This document shows, in pieces, positions 30,534 to 39,451 of a stretch of DNA of 64,000 nucleotides (position 1 is its first letter; each line of letters begins with the position of its first letter). The notes beneath the pieces were generated by a model that saw nothing but the letters and a program-made list of their open reading frames with translations, was not told the DNA's origin and did not search any database. The position numbers and the translations under genes are program-made. The stretch lies in NCBI RefSeq assembly GCF_900105555.1, contig NZ_FNTZ01000001.1, forward strand, positions 2,418,001-2,482,000. The letters run 5' to 3'. The stretch is from Pseudomonas coleopterorum (lineage in GTDB: Bacteria > Pseudomonadota > Gammaproteobacteria > Pseudomonadales > Pseudomonadaceae).

Positions 30534-32015
30534 ATGAAACTCAATCGACAGAATCTGCACCAGCTCGCCAAGCATATCCAGTTGCCGACCTACGATCCTG
30601 CGACCCGTGCGCATGGCATCGTCCACATCGGTGTGGGCGGCTTTCACCGCGCGCACCAGGCGTTCTATACCGATGCGTTGATGAACACAGGAGAGGCCGA
30701 ACAGTGGGCGATCTGTGGCGCCGGACTGCGCAGCGAAGACCGCAAGGTCCGCGACGCCCTGGCCGAGCAGGACTTCCATTACACCCTGGTCGAGCTGGGC
30801 GATACCCCGGACACCGAAGTGCGCGTGATCGGCGCGATCACCGGCATGCTCCTGGCCGAAGATGGCGCTCAGGCGTTGATCGATAAACTGGCCGAGCCTT
30901 CGGTGCGCATCGTCTCGCTGACCATCACCGAAGGCGGCTATTGCATCGATGACAGCAACGGCGAGTTCATGGCCCATTTGCCACAGATCCAGCACGACCT
31001 GGCGCATCCGCAGGCACCCGGTACGGTGTTCGGCTTTCTCTGCGCAGCGCTGAGGCAACGTCGCGATGCCGGTATCGAAGCATTCACCGTGATGTCTTGT
31101 GACAACCTCCCGCACAACGGCGCGGTTGCCCGCAAGGCGCTGCTGGCGTTTGCCGCACTCCATGACCCAGCGCTGCACGACTGGATCGCCAGCCATGTGC
31201 AGTTTCCCAATGCCATGGTCGACCGCATCACGCCAATGACCAGCGATGCGCACCGCGCGCAGCTGCATGAGCGCCACGGTGTCGACGATAGCTGGCCGGT
31301 GGTCTGCGAGCCGTTCGTACAATGGGTGCTGGAAGACAAGTTCGGCGCCGGTCGGCCCGCGTGGGAAAAGGTCGGCGTGCAGTTCACCGACGACGTCACG
31401 CCCTATGAAGAAATGAAGATCAAACTGCTCAATGGCAGCCACCTGGCCCTGACCTACCTGGGCTTCCTCAAGGGCTACCGTTTCGTTCACGAAACCATGA
31501 ACGATCCATTGTTCGTGCGCTATATCCGCGCCTATATGGACCACGACGTCACCCCGCAACTGGCGTCCGTTCCCGGTATCGACCTGGAGGGTTACAAGGA
31601 CACCCTGATCGAGCGTTTCTCCAACCAGGCCATCGCCGATCAACTGGAGCGTGTCTGCTCGGATGGCTCTTCGAAGTTTCCCAAATTCACCGTACCGACC
31701 ATTAACCGGCTGATCGCCAACGGGCAGAGCACCGAGCGCGCGGCACTCGTGGTGGCGGCCTGGGCGCTCTATCTGGGCGGGGTCGACGAAAACGGCACCC
31801 ACTACAGCATTCCCGATCCGCGCGCTGCATTCTGCCAGGCACTGGTTGCCGATCCGGCCTCGCTCGCCGAGCGGCTGCTGGGCGTCGAGGAAATCTTCGG
31901 CACACAGATCCCGCAGTCGGCGGAGTTCGTGGCCGCCTTCGAACGCAATCTGCACAGCCTGCGTACCCGGGGCGTGCACGCTACCCTGGAACATATGCTG
32001 GACGGCAAGGAGTAA
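30534..32015 (+). CDS. mtlD: Mannitol 2-dehydrogenase
   Basis: 493 residues from the second of two adjacent ATGs (30531 and 30534). Polyol-specific long-chain dehydrogenase: N-terminal GIVHIGVGGFHRAHQAFYTD (NAD binding), RIVSLTITEGGY, FTVMSCDNLPHNG, and the catalytic K-x(4)-N-x(2)-H motif in KIKLLNGSHLALTYLGFL. Oxidises D-mannitol to D-fructose and D-arabitol to D-xylulose. Starts 14 bp after mtlK, as in the P. fluorescens mtl operon. Confidence 0.94.
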   Translation: MKLNRQNLHQLAKHIQLPTYDPATRAHGIVHIGVGGFHRAHQAFYTDALMNTGEAEQWAICGAGLRSEDRKVRDALAEQDFHYTLVELGDTPDTEVRVIGAITGMLLAEDGAQALIDKLAEPSVRIVSLTITEGGYCIDDSNGEFMAHLPQIQHDLAHPQAPGTVFGFLCAALRQRRDAGIEAFTVMSCDNLPHNGAVARKALLAFAALHDPALHDWIASHVQFPNAMVDRITPMTSDAHRAQLHERHGVDDSWPVVCEPFVQWVLEDKFGAGRPAWEKVGVQFTDDVTPYEEMKIKLLNGSHLALTYLGFLKGYRFVHETMNDPLFVRYIRAYMDHDVTPQLASVPGIDLEGYKDTLIERFSNQAIADQLERVCSDGSSKFPKFTVPTINRLIANGQSTERAALVVAAWALYLGGVDENGTHYSIPDPRAAFCQALVADPASLAERLLGVEEIFGTQIPQSAEFVAAFERNLHSLRTRGVHATLEHMLDGKE

Positions 32016-32021
32016 GCGGCC

Positions 32022-33491
32022 ATGTTTCTCGGGATCGACTGCGGCACCCAAGGAACCAAGGCGTTGATCCTTGACGCGGACAGTGGCCAGGTCATGGGCC
32101 AGGGCTCGGCTTCCCATCACATGATCAGCGGCGAAAACGGCCGTCGCGAACAGGAGACGGGCGACTGGCTCACCGCCTTCGAGCAGGCCACTGCTCAGGC
32201 GCTGGCGCAGGCCGGCATCGACGGTCAGCAGATTCTGGGTATTGGCGTGTCCGGGCAGCAGCACGGGCTGGTGTTGCTCGACGCCGATGGTCAGGCGCTG
32301 CGGCCGGCGAAGCTGTGGTGTGACACCGAAAGCACGCCACAGAACGAACGCCTGCTGGCCGAGTTGGGCGGTGAACAGGGCTCGCTCGACCGCCTGGGGC
32401 TGGTGATCGCGCCGGGCTATACCGTGTCCAAGCTACTCTGGACGCGGGAGCACCATCCAGAGATCTTCGAACGGATCGCCCATGTGCTGCTGCCCCATGA
32501 CTACCTGAATTTCTGGCTCACCGGGCAGGCCCGCGCCGAGTACGGGGATGCCTCAGGCACCGGTTATTTCAACGTGCGCGAACGCCAGTGGGATCTGGCC
32601 CTGCTGCGGCAGATCGACCCCAGCGGCCGTCTGGAAGCCGCGTTGCCGCGGTTGATCGACGCGCACCAGCCGGTGGGCACCATTCGCCCGGGCATTGCTG
32701 CACGCTTGGGGATCAATCCGTTGGCGGTGGTCGCCAGTGGCGGGGGCGACAACATGATGGGCGCCATCGGCACGGACAACATTCACCCTGGGGTCATCAC
32801 CATGAGCCTGGGGTCTTCAGGCACGGTGTACGCTTACAGTGACCGTCCCACCGTGCTGAAGGAACCGTCGGTGGCAAGCTTCTGCTCGTCGTCGGGAGGG
32901 TGGTTGCCGCTGATCTGCACCATGAACCTGACCAACGTCACCACAGCGGTGCGCGACCTGCTGCAATTGGACATCAGCGGATTCAATCAAGCGGTAGCGC
33001 AGGCGCCGATCGGCGCTGAAGGCATCGTGATGCTGCCGTTCCTGAACGGTGAACGGGTTCCCGCCCTGCCCCACGCCACCGGGTCCGTGCTGGGCTTGAC
33101 CACCAACAACCTGAACGCTGCGAACCTGTGTCGCGCGTCCGTGGAAGGCACGACCTTCGGCCTGCGCTATGGCCTGGATCTGCTGCGGGCCGGGGGTCTG
33201 CAGACTCATGCCATACGCTTGATCGGCGGTGGTTCGAAAAGTCCGGTGTGGCGCCAATTGGTTGCGGACGTCATGGATGCGCCCGTCGTGTGTACCGAGC
33301 AGCCGGAAGCGGCAGCCCTGGGCGCAGCCATTCAGGCCGCCTGGTGTGCCGGTCAGGATCCGGACGGACTGGCCGCGTTATGCAAACGCTGTGTGCGGCT
33401 GGACGACACCAGCCACACCCAACCTATCGTTTCCAATGTCCTCGCCTACCAGGATGCTTATCAGCGTTACCGCCAGCACATTCCGGTATAA
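32022..33491 (+). CDS. xylB: Xylulokinase (FGGY family; MtlY-type)
   Basis: 489 residues. Opens with the FGGY phosphate-1 motif FLGIDCGTQGTKALILDADSG. Substrate region VSGQQHGLVLLD and catalytic-Asp region HDYLNFWLTGQARAEYGDASGTG follow, then the adenosine/second signature IRLIGGGSKSPVWRQLVADVM. Phosphorylates D-xylulose formed from D-arabitol. It starts 6 bp after mtlD with its own GGAG site. It is the last gene of the operon here; the fructokinase mtlZ that follows it in P. fluorescens is replaced by a REPIN. Confidence 0.92.
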   Translation: MFLGIDCGTQGTKALILDADSGQVMGQGSASHHMISGENGRREQETGDWLTAFEQATAQALAQAGIDGQQILGIGVSGQQHGLVLLDADGQALRPAKLWCDTESTPQNERLLAELGGEQGSLDRLGLVIAPGYTVSKLLWTREHHPEIFERIAHVLLPHDYLNFWLTGQARAEYGDASGTGYFNVRERQWDLALLRQIDPSGRLEAALPRLIDAHQPVGTIRPGIAARLGINPLAVVASGGGDNMMGAIGTDNIHPGVITMSLGSSGTVYAYSDRPTVLKEPSVASFCSSSGGWLPLICTMNLTNVTTAVRDLLQLDISGFNQAVAQAPIGAEGIVMLPFLNGERVPALPHATGSVLGLTTNNLNAANLCRASVEGTTFGLRYGLDLLRAGGLQTHAIRLIGGGSKSPVWRQLVADVMDAPVVCTEQPEAAALGAAIQAAWCAGQDPDGLAALCKRCVRLDDTSHTQPIVSNVLAYQDAYQRYRQHIPV

Positions 33492-33524
33492 CCTGCCGCG
33501 CCGCTACACGGTCTAGCGTCACCC

Positions 33525-33613
33525 CTGTAGCAGTGGCGCGAGCCGCGTCTGAGACGCTGCGGTGGGTCATGTTCACCACGTCGTCCCTGACGCGGCTTGC
33601 GCCGCTGCTACAG
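33525..33613. repeat. REPIN (two REPs in inverted orientation)
   Basis: Left REP CTGTAGCAGTGGCGCGAGCC (33525 on) and right REP GACGCGGCTTGCGCCGCTGC (33589 on) facing each other, separated by about 39 bp, between the convergent xylB and gloA. The 89-bp unit has the size and inverted symmetry of the mobile REPIN form. Confidence 0.85.
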
Positions 33614-33623
33614 AGGGAGTGCT

Positions 33624-34142
33624 CTACAGGTCGGGCTGGATGATTTCGACCCAGTAACCGTCCGGGTCCTTGATGAAGGCGATGCTCTTCATCCGGCCAT
33701 CGGTCAGACGCTTCTGGAAGTCCACGCCCAACGTTTCGAAGCGCTCACAGGCAGCGTGGATATCCGGCACCGACACACAGATGTGCCCGAAGCCACGGGG
33801 ATCGCTATTGCCGTCATGGTAGGCGAAATCGGCGTCGTTCTCGGTGCCGTGGTTATGGGTCAGTTCCAGAATGCCCGGCATGGATTTCATCCAGGTGGTA
33901 CGCGCCTTGTCATCCTCCGGGATGGTCGACTTGTCCACCAGCGCCAGGAAGTACAGGCTGAACTGCGCCTCGGCGAAGTCACGCTTTTCAACCAGACTGA
34001 AACCCAATACACGGGTATAGAAATCCAGCGACTTCTCGATGTTCTTGACCCGCAACATGGTGTGGTTGAAAACGAACTGGGATGTGGCGGCTTCAGGTTG
34101 CGCGGTAACACCGGGCACATTGTTCAAATGATCGAGGCTCAT
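33624..34142 (-). CDS. gloA: Lactoylglutathione lyase (glyoxalase I)
   Basis: 172 residues from the ATG at 34142. Glyoxalase I fold with FNHTMLRVKNIEKSLDFYTRVLGF, DKARTTWMKSMPGILELTHNHG, FGHICVSVPDIHAACERFE and FIKDPDGYWVEIIQP. These segments carry the expected metal ligands (His, Glu, His, Glu). Converts the methylglyoxal-glutathione hemithioacetal to S-lactoylglutathione. The frame is open 27 codons upstream, not family-like. Adjacent peroxide and glutathione genes make this a detoxification neighbourhood. Confidence 0.93.
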   Translation of the reverse strand: MSLDHLNNVPGVTAQPEAATSQFVFNHTMLRVKNIEKSLDFYTRVLGFSLVEKRDFAEAQFSLYFLALVDKSTIPEDDKARTTWMKSMPGILELTHNHGTENDADFAYHDGNSDPRGFGHICVSVPDIHAACERFETLGVDFQKRLTDGRMKSIAFIKDPDGYWVEIIQPDL

Positions 34143-34282
34143 GAAAGCTCCCTTGAATGAATGGGCAGTAGCTGCGGTTGATGATACGGAACGGTACGGA
34201 TGATGCCAAACCAGATACGGCAACGAACGCGCGACACGGAGACGCGGGGGGATTGAAACTGGAGGAAAGCGTGAATCGCGGG

Positions 34283-34307
34283 CAATAAGAAGCCCGCCGA
34301 AGCGGGC
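34283..34307 (-). terminator. Rho-independent terminator with UUCG loop, no assigned gene
   Basis: Minus strand: GCCCGC-TTCG-GCGGGC (34307-34292) followed by TTCTTATT. The UUCG tetraloop and U-rich tail are classic. The nearest complete minus-strand gene upstream is ahpF, more than 400 bp away across a REP array, so a transcript starting around 34500 is implied. Confidence 0.6.
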
Positions 34308-34512
34308 ATTTGGGGCGCTGTTCCATCAGCGGATTTCATAGTGGAACAGTGGCTGTGAAAAGGATGTGAAAACATTGAAGAGCATCTGCTGTTTTTCGTG
34401 GCGCTGCCGAACGGTCACGTCCGACTGTATAAAAGCATGCAACTCCAGTGCGATATAACTGTGGCAACCGTAGTTGCGTAAGTGCTGTGCAGGAAGTGTA
34501 TAAGTCAAAAGC

Positions 34513-34725
34513 GACGCGGCTTGCGCCGCTGCTACAGAGACCGCGCTCCCCGTAGCATCGGCGCAAGCCGCGTCAGCGGTACACGCGCTCCCCCGTAGCA
34601 GCGGCGCAACCCGCGTCAGCGGTAAACGCAATCCCCCGTAGCAGCGGCGCAAGCCGCGTCGGCGGTACACGCGGTGCGCCTGGGTGAACGCGTCGGAGCC
34701 TGACGCGGCTTGCGCTGCTGCTACA
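34513..34725. repeat. REP array with 43-bp tandem units
   Basis: Forward REP at 34513-34537. Three tandem reverse copies follow (CGTAGCA...CGCGTC at about 34551, 34593 and 34637), each spaced about 43 bp by GCGGTACACGCG-type linkers. A forward copy lies at 34702-34725. The bounding opposite orientations make a multi-copy REP block between gloA and ahpF. Confidence 0.85.
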
Positions 34726-34743
34726 GGAGCATTACCGGGCGTA

Positions 34744-36306
34744 TCAGGCCGGGGCGGACGTGCGGATCAGGTGATCAAATGCCGAGAGCGACGCCTTGGC
34801 GCCCTCGCCGACCGCGATGACGATCTGCTTGTACGGTACGGTCGTCACGTCACCGGCGGCAAAGATACCCGGCAGGTCGGTTTCGCCACGGGCGTCGACC
34901 ATGATCTCGCCACGGTTCGACAGCTCGATGGTGCCCTTGAGCCAGTCGGTGTTGGGCAGCAGGCCGATTTGCACGAAGATGCCTTCCAGCGCGATTTCGT
35001 GATGTTCGCTGCTCTGGCGATCCTTGTAGCGCAGGCCATTGACGCGCTGTCCGTCACCGGTCACTTCAGTGGTCAGCGCACTGGTGATGACCTTGACGTT
35101 GGGCAGGCTGTGCAGCTTGCGCTGCAACACGGCGTCGGCACGCAATTGTGTGTCGAACTCGATCAGCGTCACGTGGGCGACGATACCGGCCAGGTCGATG
35201 GCCGCTTCCACACCCGAGTTGCCACCGCCGATCACCGCTACGCGCTTGCCCTTGAACAGCGGACCGTCACAGTGCGGGCAGTAGGCCACGCCGCGGTTAC
35301 GGTATTCCTGCTCGCCCGGCACGTTCATTTCACGCCAGCGTGCGCCGGTCGCCAGGATCAGCGTCTTGGCCTTGAGCGACGCGCCGCTGGCGAAGATCAC
35401 CTCGTGAGGCGCACCATCCTTGCCCGGCACCAGTTTTTCGGCGCGCTGCAGGTTCATGATGTCCACGTCGTACTGCTTGACGTGCTCTTCCAGTGCGACG
35501 GCCAGTTTCGGGCCTTCGGTTTCCTGCACCGAAATGAAGTTCTCGATAGCCATGGTGTCCAACACCTGCCCGCCGAATCGCTCAGCCGCAACACCGGTAC
35601 GAATACCCTTACGCGCTGCATAGATGGCCGCCGATGCACCGGCAGGGCCGCCGCCGATCACCAGCATGTCGAACGCCTGCTTGGCGTTGAGCTTTTCCGC
35701 CTGACGATCACTAGCGCTGGTGTCGATCTTGGCGAGTATCTCTTCCAGACCCATGCGGCCCTGGCCGAAGTTCTTGCCGTTGAGGTAAATGCTTGGCACA
35801 GCCATCACCTGGCGTTCTTCGACTTCGGCCTGGAACAGGGCGCCGTCGATGGCCACGTGACGAATGTTGGGGTTGAGCACCGCCATCAGATTCAGTGCCT
35901 GGACCACATCCGGGCAGTTCTGGCACGACAGCGAGAAATAGCTTTCGAACAGGAACTCGCCTTTCAGGGCAGCGATCTGTTCGATGACCTCGGCACTGGC
36001 CTTGGACGGGTGGCCGCCAACCTGCAGCAGCGCCAGTACCAGCGAGGTGAATTCGTGACCCATGGGGATACCGGCGAAACGCAGGCCGATGTCCGCTCCG
36101 GGGCGATTGATGGAGAACGACGGCTTGCGCGCATCGTTACCGTTGTCCAGCAGCGTGATCTTGTCCGACAGTGCATCGATGTCACGCAGCAGACCGAGCA
36201 ATTCTTGGGATTTCGCGCCGTCATCAAGGGACGCGACGATCTCGATCGGTTGGGTGACCCGTTCCAGATAGGCTTTCAACTGGGCTTTAAGATTGGCGTC
36301 CAACAT
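34744..36306 (-). CDS. ahpF: Alkyl hydroperoxide reductase subunit F
   Basis: 520 residues from the ATG at 36306 ([19 protein letters not shown]). The N-terminal double thioredoxin-like domain has the redox pair [11 protein letters not shown]. The C-terminal thioredoxin-reductase domain has FAD motif [22 protein letters not shown], catalytic [14 protein letters not shown] and NAD motif [19 protein letters not shown]. Transfers electrons from NADH to AhpC. About 190 bp downstream of ahpC on the same strand, with a strong hairpin between them. Confidence 0.96.
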   Translation of the reverse strand: MLDANLKAQLKAYLERVTQPIEIVASLDDGAKSQELLGLLRDIDALSDKITLLDNGNDARKPSFSINRPGADIGLRFAGIPMGHEFTSLVLALLQVGGHPSKASAEVIEQIAALKGEFLFESYFSLSCQNCPDVVQALNLMAVLNPNIRHVAIDGALFQAEVEERQVMAVPSIYLNGKNFGQGRMGLEEILAKIDTSASDRQAEKLNAKQAFDMLVIGGGPAGASAAIYAARKGIRTGVAAERFGGQVLDTMAIENFISVQETEGPKLAVALEEHVKQYDVDIMNLQRAEKLVPGKDGAPHEVIFASGASLKAKTLILATGARWREMNVPGEQEYRNRGVAYCPHCDGPLFKGKRVAVIGGGNSGVEAAIDLAGIVAHVTLIEFDTQLRADAVLQRKLHSLPNVKVITSALTTEVTGDGQRVNGLRYKDRQSSEHHEIALEGIFVQIGLLPNTDWLKGTIELSNRGEIMVDARGETDLPGIFAAGDVTTVPYKQIVIAVGEGAKASLSAFDHLIRTSAPA

Positions 36307-36450
36307 GAGGGCGATTTCCGTTTTGAGTGTTTCGAAGACGACAGTTGCCCGCCAGGGCACCAGGCCCCGCGTGAGCGAGATACTTTTGGAAACGATCATA
36401 CGAAGGCGATCCGTTACGGAGGTGTTGCGATCCCGTAACGGATGTCGCGA

Positions 36451-36474
36451 TCCCGCGGGAAGTATCCCGCGGGA
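36451..36474 (-). terminator. Perfect inverted repeat between ahpC and ahpF
   Basis: TCCCGCGGGA (36451-36460), loop AGTA, TCCCGCGGGA (36465-36474): a 10-bp perfect stem whose arms are each palindromic. Just beyond, ATCCGTTACGG (36411 on) and CCGTAACGGAT form a second stem. Probably a partial terminator or mRNA-stabilising structure that lets ahpC be expressed above ahpF. Confidence 0.65.
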
Positions 36475-36492
36475 GACAGCGTGGGAAGCTGC

Positions 36493-37056
36493 TTAAATCT
36501 TGCCAACCAGATCCAACGATGGAGCCAGGGTGGCTTCGCCTTCTTTCCACTTGGCTGGGCACACTTCGCCTGGGTGGGCGGCAACGTATTGGGCAGCCTT
36601 GACTTTGCGCAGCAGCTCGGAAGCGTCGCGACCTACACCACCGTCGTTGAGTTCGACGATCTTGATCTCACCTTCAGGGTTGATCACGAAAGTACCACGA
36701 TCGGCCATGCCGTCAGCTTCGATCAGCACGTCGAAGTTCTTCGAGATGACGTGAGTCGGGTCACCGATCAGCGGGTACTGGATCTTGCCGATGGTGTCGG
36801 AAGTGTCGTGCCAGGCTTTGTGGGTGAAGTGAGTGTCAGTCGACACACCGTAGATTTCCACGCCCATTTGCTTGAACGCTTCGTAGTTGTCGGCCAGGTC
36901 GCCCAGTTCGGTCGGGCAGACGAAGGTGAAGTCGGCTGGGTAGAAGAATACGACAGACCATTTGCCTTTCAGATCGGCGTCGCTGACCGGCACGAAAGCG
37001 CCGTTGTGGTAAGCGGTGGCGTTGAATGGCTTGACTTGGCTGTTGATGATCGGCAT
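36493..37056 (-). CDS. ahpC: Alkyl hydroperoxide reductase subunit C (peroxiredoxin)
   Basis: 187 residues. Typical 2-Cys peroxiredoxin of the AhpC class: peroxidatic Cys47 in [29 protein letters not shown] segment, [16 protein letters not shown], and resolving Cys166 in GEVCPAKW. Reduces H2O2 and organic hydroperoxides using AhpF. AAGGAG precedes the ATG. An OxyR-like site lies about 80-120 bp upstream. Confidence 0.97.
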   Translation of the reverse strand: MPIINSQVKPFNATAYHNGAFVPVSDADLKGKWSVVFFYPADFTFVCPTELGDLADNYEAFKQMGVEIYGVSTDTHFTHKAWHDTSDTIGKIQYPLIGDPTHVISKNFDVLIEADGMADRGTFVINPEGEIKIVELNDGGVGRDASELLRKVKAAQYVAAHPGEVCPAKWKEGEATLAPSLDLVGKI

Positions 37057-37136
37057 CGGTGACTCTCCTTCAGGGGGTTGAAATCGTGTTTGAATTCGAT
37101 AGGGAGCATCCTAAACACATGCTCGGCCGATAGCTC

Positions 37137-37173
37137 ATTGGCAAACTGGATGCTGGCGATTGGTTTTGCCTAT
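37137..37173 (-). promoter_or_regulatory. OxyR-type binding site upstream of ahpC
   Basis: Minus strand: ATAGGCAAAACCAAT (37173-37159) closely fits the OxyR half-site consensus ATAGGTTNAACCTAT. After exactly 7 bp comes ATCCAGTTTGCCAAT (37151-37137), a weaker copy. The 15+7+15 spacing is that of OxyR tetramer sites. A possible -10 (TAGGAT, about 37113-37108) lies 24 bp downstream, placing the site next to -35 as expected for activation. Confidence 0.6.
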
Positions 37174-37317
37174 CGAGACTACACATAATAAAGAAGAATT
37201 GTGAAAGCGGGGCAATGCTGCAGTGATTTGTAGACTTTTCTCACGTCTGCGCTCACGCCCCCCTTACAGTCATCCCGGGGCACGACAGATAGCATGAAGC
37301 CCGCTTTCGCAGATGAG

Positions 37318-37971
37318 ATGAACCAGGTGACTATCAAAACCATCGTGGCCGACGACCATTCGGCTGTTCGACTCGGGCTACGCATCGCACTGGAGCGTGC
37401 GCCGCGTTCACGCTTCAACGTGATCGACGAGGCCGAGAATGCCAGCCAGGTCCTCGAATCGTTGCAGCAGCACGCCTGTGATCTGCTGATCACCGACTAC
37501 CGCATGCCCCAGCAGCAAGGTGGCGACGGCCTGGCCCTGCTGCGTCAGGTACGTCAGCGCTACCCACGCTTGCCGGTGCTGGTGCTGACCACGCTGGACA
37601 ACCCCATGGTGTTGCGCGCCATTCTCGACACCGGCGCGAGAGGCCTGTACGACAAGCGCGAATGCCTGAGCAATCTGAGCACCGCGGCCTACAGCCTGAT
37701 GCGTGGCAGCAACTACCTCAGCGCCCGCTTCACCCAGCGCCTTGCCGAACACGAAGTCGACCACCGCGGGGCTCACGAGCGACTGTCGACGCGCGAACTG
37801 GAAGTGCTGAAGCTGTTGGTGGGTGGCATGAGTGGGCGTGACGTGGCGGCCCATCTGGAGCGCAGCGAAAAAACCATCAGTCGCCAGAAACGCTGTGCCA
37901 TGGAGAAATTGGGCATCAGCCACGATGCCGCGCTGCAGGAATACGCCGCCGTGGTTGGCCTGCCGGACTGA
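37318..37971 (+). CDS. NarL/FixJ-type response regulator (REC plus LuxR HTH)
   Basis: 217 residues from the ATG at 37318; an ATG at 37294 would add eight. The receiver has IKTIVADDHSAVRLGLRIAL, phosphoacceptor in LLITDYRMPQQQGGDG, and VLVLTTLDNPMVLRAILDTGARGLYDKRE. The last quarter is a LuxR HTH: LSTRELEVLKLLVGGMSGRDVAAHLERSEKTISRQKRCAMEKLGI. RcsB-like in layout. Divergent from ahpC, sharing its promoter region. No sensor kinase is adjacent. Confidence 0.87.
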   Translation: MNQVTIKTIVADDHSAVRLGLRIALERAPRSRFNVIDEAENASQVLESLQQHACDLLITDYRMPQQQGGDGLALLRQVRQRYPRLPVLVLTTLDNPMVLRAILDTGARGLYDKRECLSNLSTAAYSLMRGSNYLSARFTQRLAEHEVDHRGAHERLSTRELEVLKLLVGGMSGRDVAAHLERSEKTISRQKRCAMEKLGISHDAALQEYAAVVGLPD

Positions 37972-37981
37972 CCGGCAGGCC
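37957..37981. terminator. Convergent terminator containing the response-regulator stop codon
   Basis: Perfect 10-bp stem GGCCTGCCGG (37957-37966) / CCGGCAGGCC (37972-37981), loop ACTGA; the TGA stop of the LuxR-type regulator is in the loop. It serves the convergent regulator and gor genes. Confidence 0.7.
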
Positions 37982-37987
37982 GAAGAC

Positions 37988-39346
37988 TCAGGCGCCTACC
38001 GGTGTGCGCATGGTCACGAACTCTTCGGCGGCCGTGGGGTGCACGCCAATGGTTTCGTCGAAGACCTGCTTGGTCGCGCCCGCCTTCAATGCGATGGCGA
38101 GGCCCTGAACGATCTCGCCAGCGTCAGGACCGACCATGTGGCATCCCAGCACCTTGTCGGTATCGGCATCGACCACCAGCTTCATCAGGGTGCGCTCCTG
38201 GCTGTGGGTCAGGCTGAACTGCATGGGCCGGAAACGGCTTTCGAAAATCTGCACCGAATGGCCCTGCTCGCGCGCTTCTTCCTCGGTCAAGCCAACGGTA
38301 CCGATGTTCGGCAGGCTGAACACGGCGGTTGGAATGTGCTTGTAATCCACCGGGCGATACTGCTCGGGCTTGAACAGCCGACGCGCCACGGCCATACCCT
38401 CGGCCAAGGCCACAGGCGTGAGCTGTACCCGTCCGATCACATCACCCAACGCCAGAATCGATGGCTCGGTGGTCTGGAACTGCTCGTCGACCTGGATGAA
38501 CCCCTTGTCGTCCAGCTTCACACCGGTGTTCTCCAGCCCCAGGTTGTCCAGCATCGGGCGGCGTCCGGTGGCGTAGAACACGCAATCGGCTGCCAACTCG
38601 CGGCCGTCCTTGAGGGTGACGTTGAGACTGCCGTCATCGAGCTTGTCGATGCGGGCAATGTCGGCATTGAACTGCAGGTTCATGCCGCGCTTGGTCAGCT
38701 CTTCGCTCAAGTGCTTGCGCACCGAACCATCGAAGCCACGCAAGAACATCTCGCCGCGGTACAGCAAGGTGGTTTCGCTGCCCAGGCCATTGAAGATCCC
38801 GGCGAATTCAACGGCAATGTAGCCGCCCCCTACCACGATCACTCGCTTGGGCAACTGCTCGAGGAAAAACGCCTCGTTCGACGTGATGGCATGCTCGCGA
38901 CCGGGCACGTCGGGGACCTGCGGCCAGCCACCGGTTGCCACGAGGATGTGCTCGGCGCTGAAGCGCTGGCCATCCACTTCGACCGTGTGCGGGTCGACCA
39001 GGCGTGCGTGACCTTCTACCAGCTTGACGCCGCTGTTCACCAGCAGATTGCGGTAGATGCCATTGAGCCGTTCGATTTCCTTGTTCTTGTTGGCGATCAG
39101 CGTCGACCAATCGAACGAGGGTTTCTCCAGGCTCCAGCCAAAGCCGCTGGCATGGTCGAAGTCGTCGGCAAAGTGCGCGCCGTACACCAGCAGCTTCTTC
39201 GGTACGCAGCCCACGTTGACGCAGGTCCCGCCCAGGTAGCGGCTCTCGGCCACCGCCACCTTCGCTCCGAAACCTGCGGCAAAACGCGCGGCGCGCACAC
39301 CGCCGGAACCGGCACCAATCACGAATAAATCGAAGTCATAGCTCAT
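37988..39346 (-). CDS. gor: Glutathione-disulfide reductase
   Basis: 452 residues from the ATG at 39346. FAD motif [20 protein letters not shown], redox-active disulfide Cys42-Cys47 in [17 protein letters not shown]-domain motif [35 protein letters not shown], and C-terminal catalytic His in [15 protein letters not shown]. Regenerates GSH from GSSG with NADPH. Downstream of galU on the same strand but separated by a terminator. Confidence 0.96.
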   Translation of the reverse strand: MSYDFDLFVIGAGSGGVRAARFAAGFGAKVAVAESRYLGGTCVNVGCVPKKLLVYGAHFADDFDHASGFGWSLEKPSFDWSTLIANKNKEIERLNGIYRNLLVNSGVKLVEGHARLVDPHTVEVDGQRFSAEHILVATGGWPQVPDVPGREHAITSNEAFFLEQLPKRVIVVGGGYIAVEFAGIFNGLGSETTLLYRGEMFLRGFDGSVRKHLSEELTKRGMNLQFNADIARIDKLDDGSLNVTLKDGRELAADCVFYATGRRPMLDNLGLENTGVKLDDKGFIQVDEQFQTTEPSILALGDVIGRVQLTPVALAEGMAVARRLFKPEQYRPVDYKHIPTAVFSLPNIGTVGLTEEEAREQGHSVQIFESRFRPMQFSLTHSQERTLMKLVVDADTDKVLGCHMVGPDAGEIVQGLAIALKAGATKQVFDETIGVHPTAAEEFVTMRTPVGA

Positions 39347-39401
39347 GTTGCTCTCCTGGCACCTGCACGACCCGCCACCGGGCCGTGGCCATAAAACGAG
39401 A

Positions 39402-39428
39402 ACGCCGCTGTCCGAAGAGCAGCGGCGT
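39402..39428 (-). terminator. Terminator downstream of galU
   Basis: Minus strand ACGCCGCTG (39428-39420) / CAGCGGCGT (39410-39402), 9-nt loop, followed by TCTCGTTTTATG. Separates galU from gor. Confidence 0.75.
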
Positions 39429-39451
39429 CGATCATGCAAGCCGGTGAGGCG

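Larger units (their letters stand above)
34143..34743 (-). other. Intergenic region with orphan terminator and REP array
   Basis: 601 bases between gloA and ahpF. Right half: REP array. Left part: a minus-strand terminator at 34283-34307 with nothing obvious feeding it. Between them, a minus-strand frame ending at 34326 (tail ...HEKQQMLFNVFTSFSQPLFHYEIR) lacks an ATG at a ribosome-binding site. It may hold a short gene or sRNA; I cannot name one. Confidence 0.4.

Noticed and set aside
34326..34670. Minus-strand frame made largely of REP sequence
   Set aside because: Most of it translates the palindromic repeats (RGLRRCYG-type text); at most the last 50 codons could be real.
34684..36438. 584-codon plus-strand frame across ahpF
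   Set aside because: Begins inside a REP and runs antisense to all AhpF motifs.
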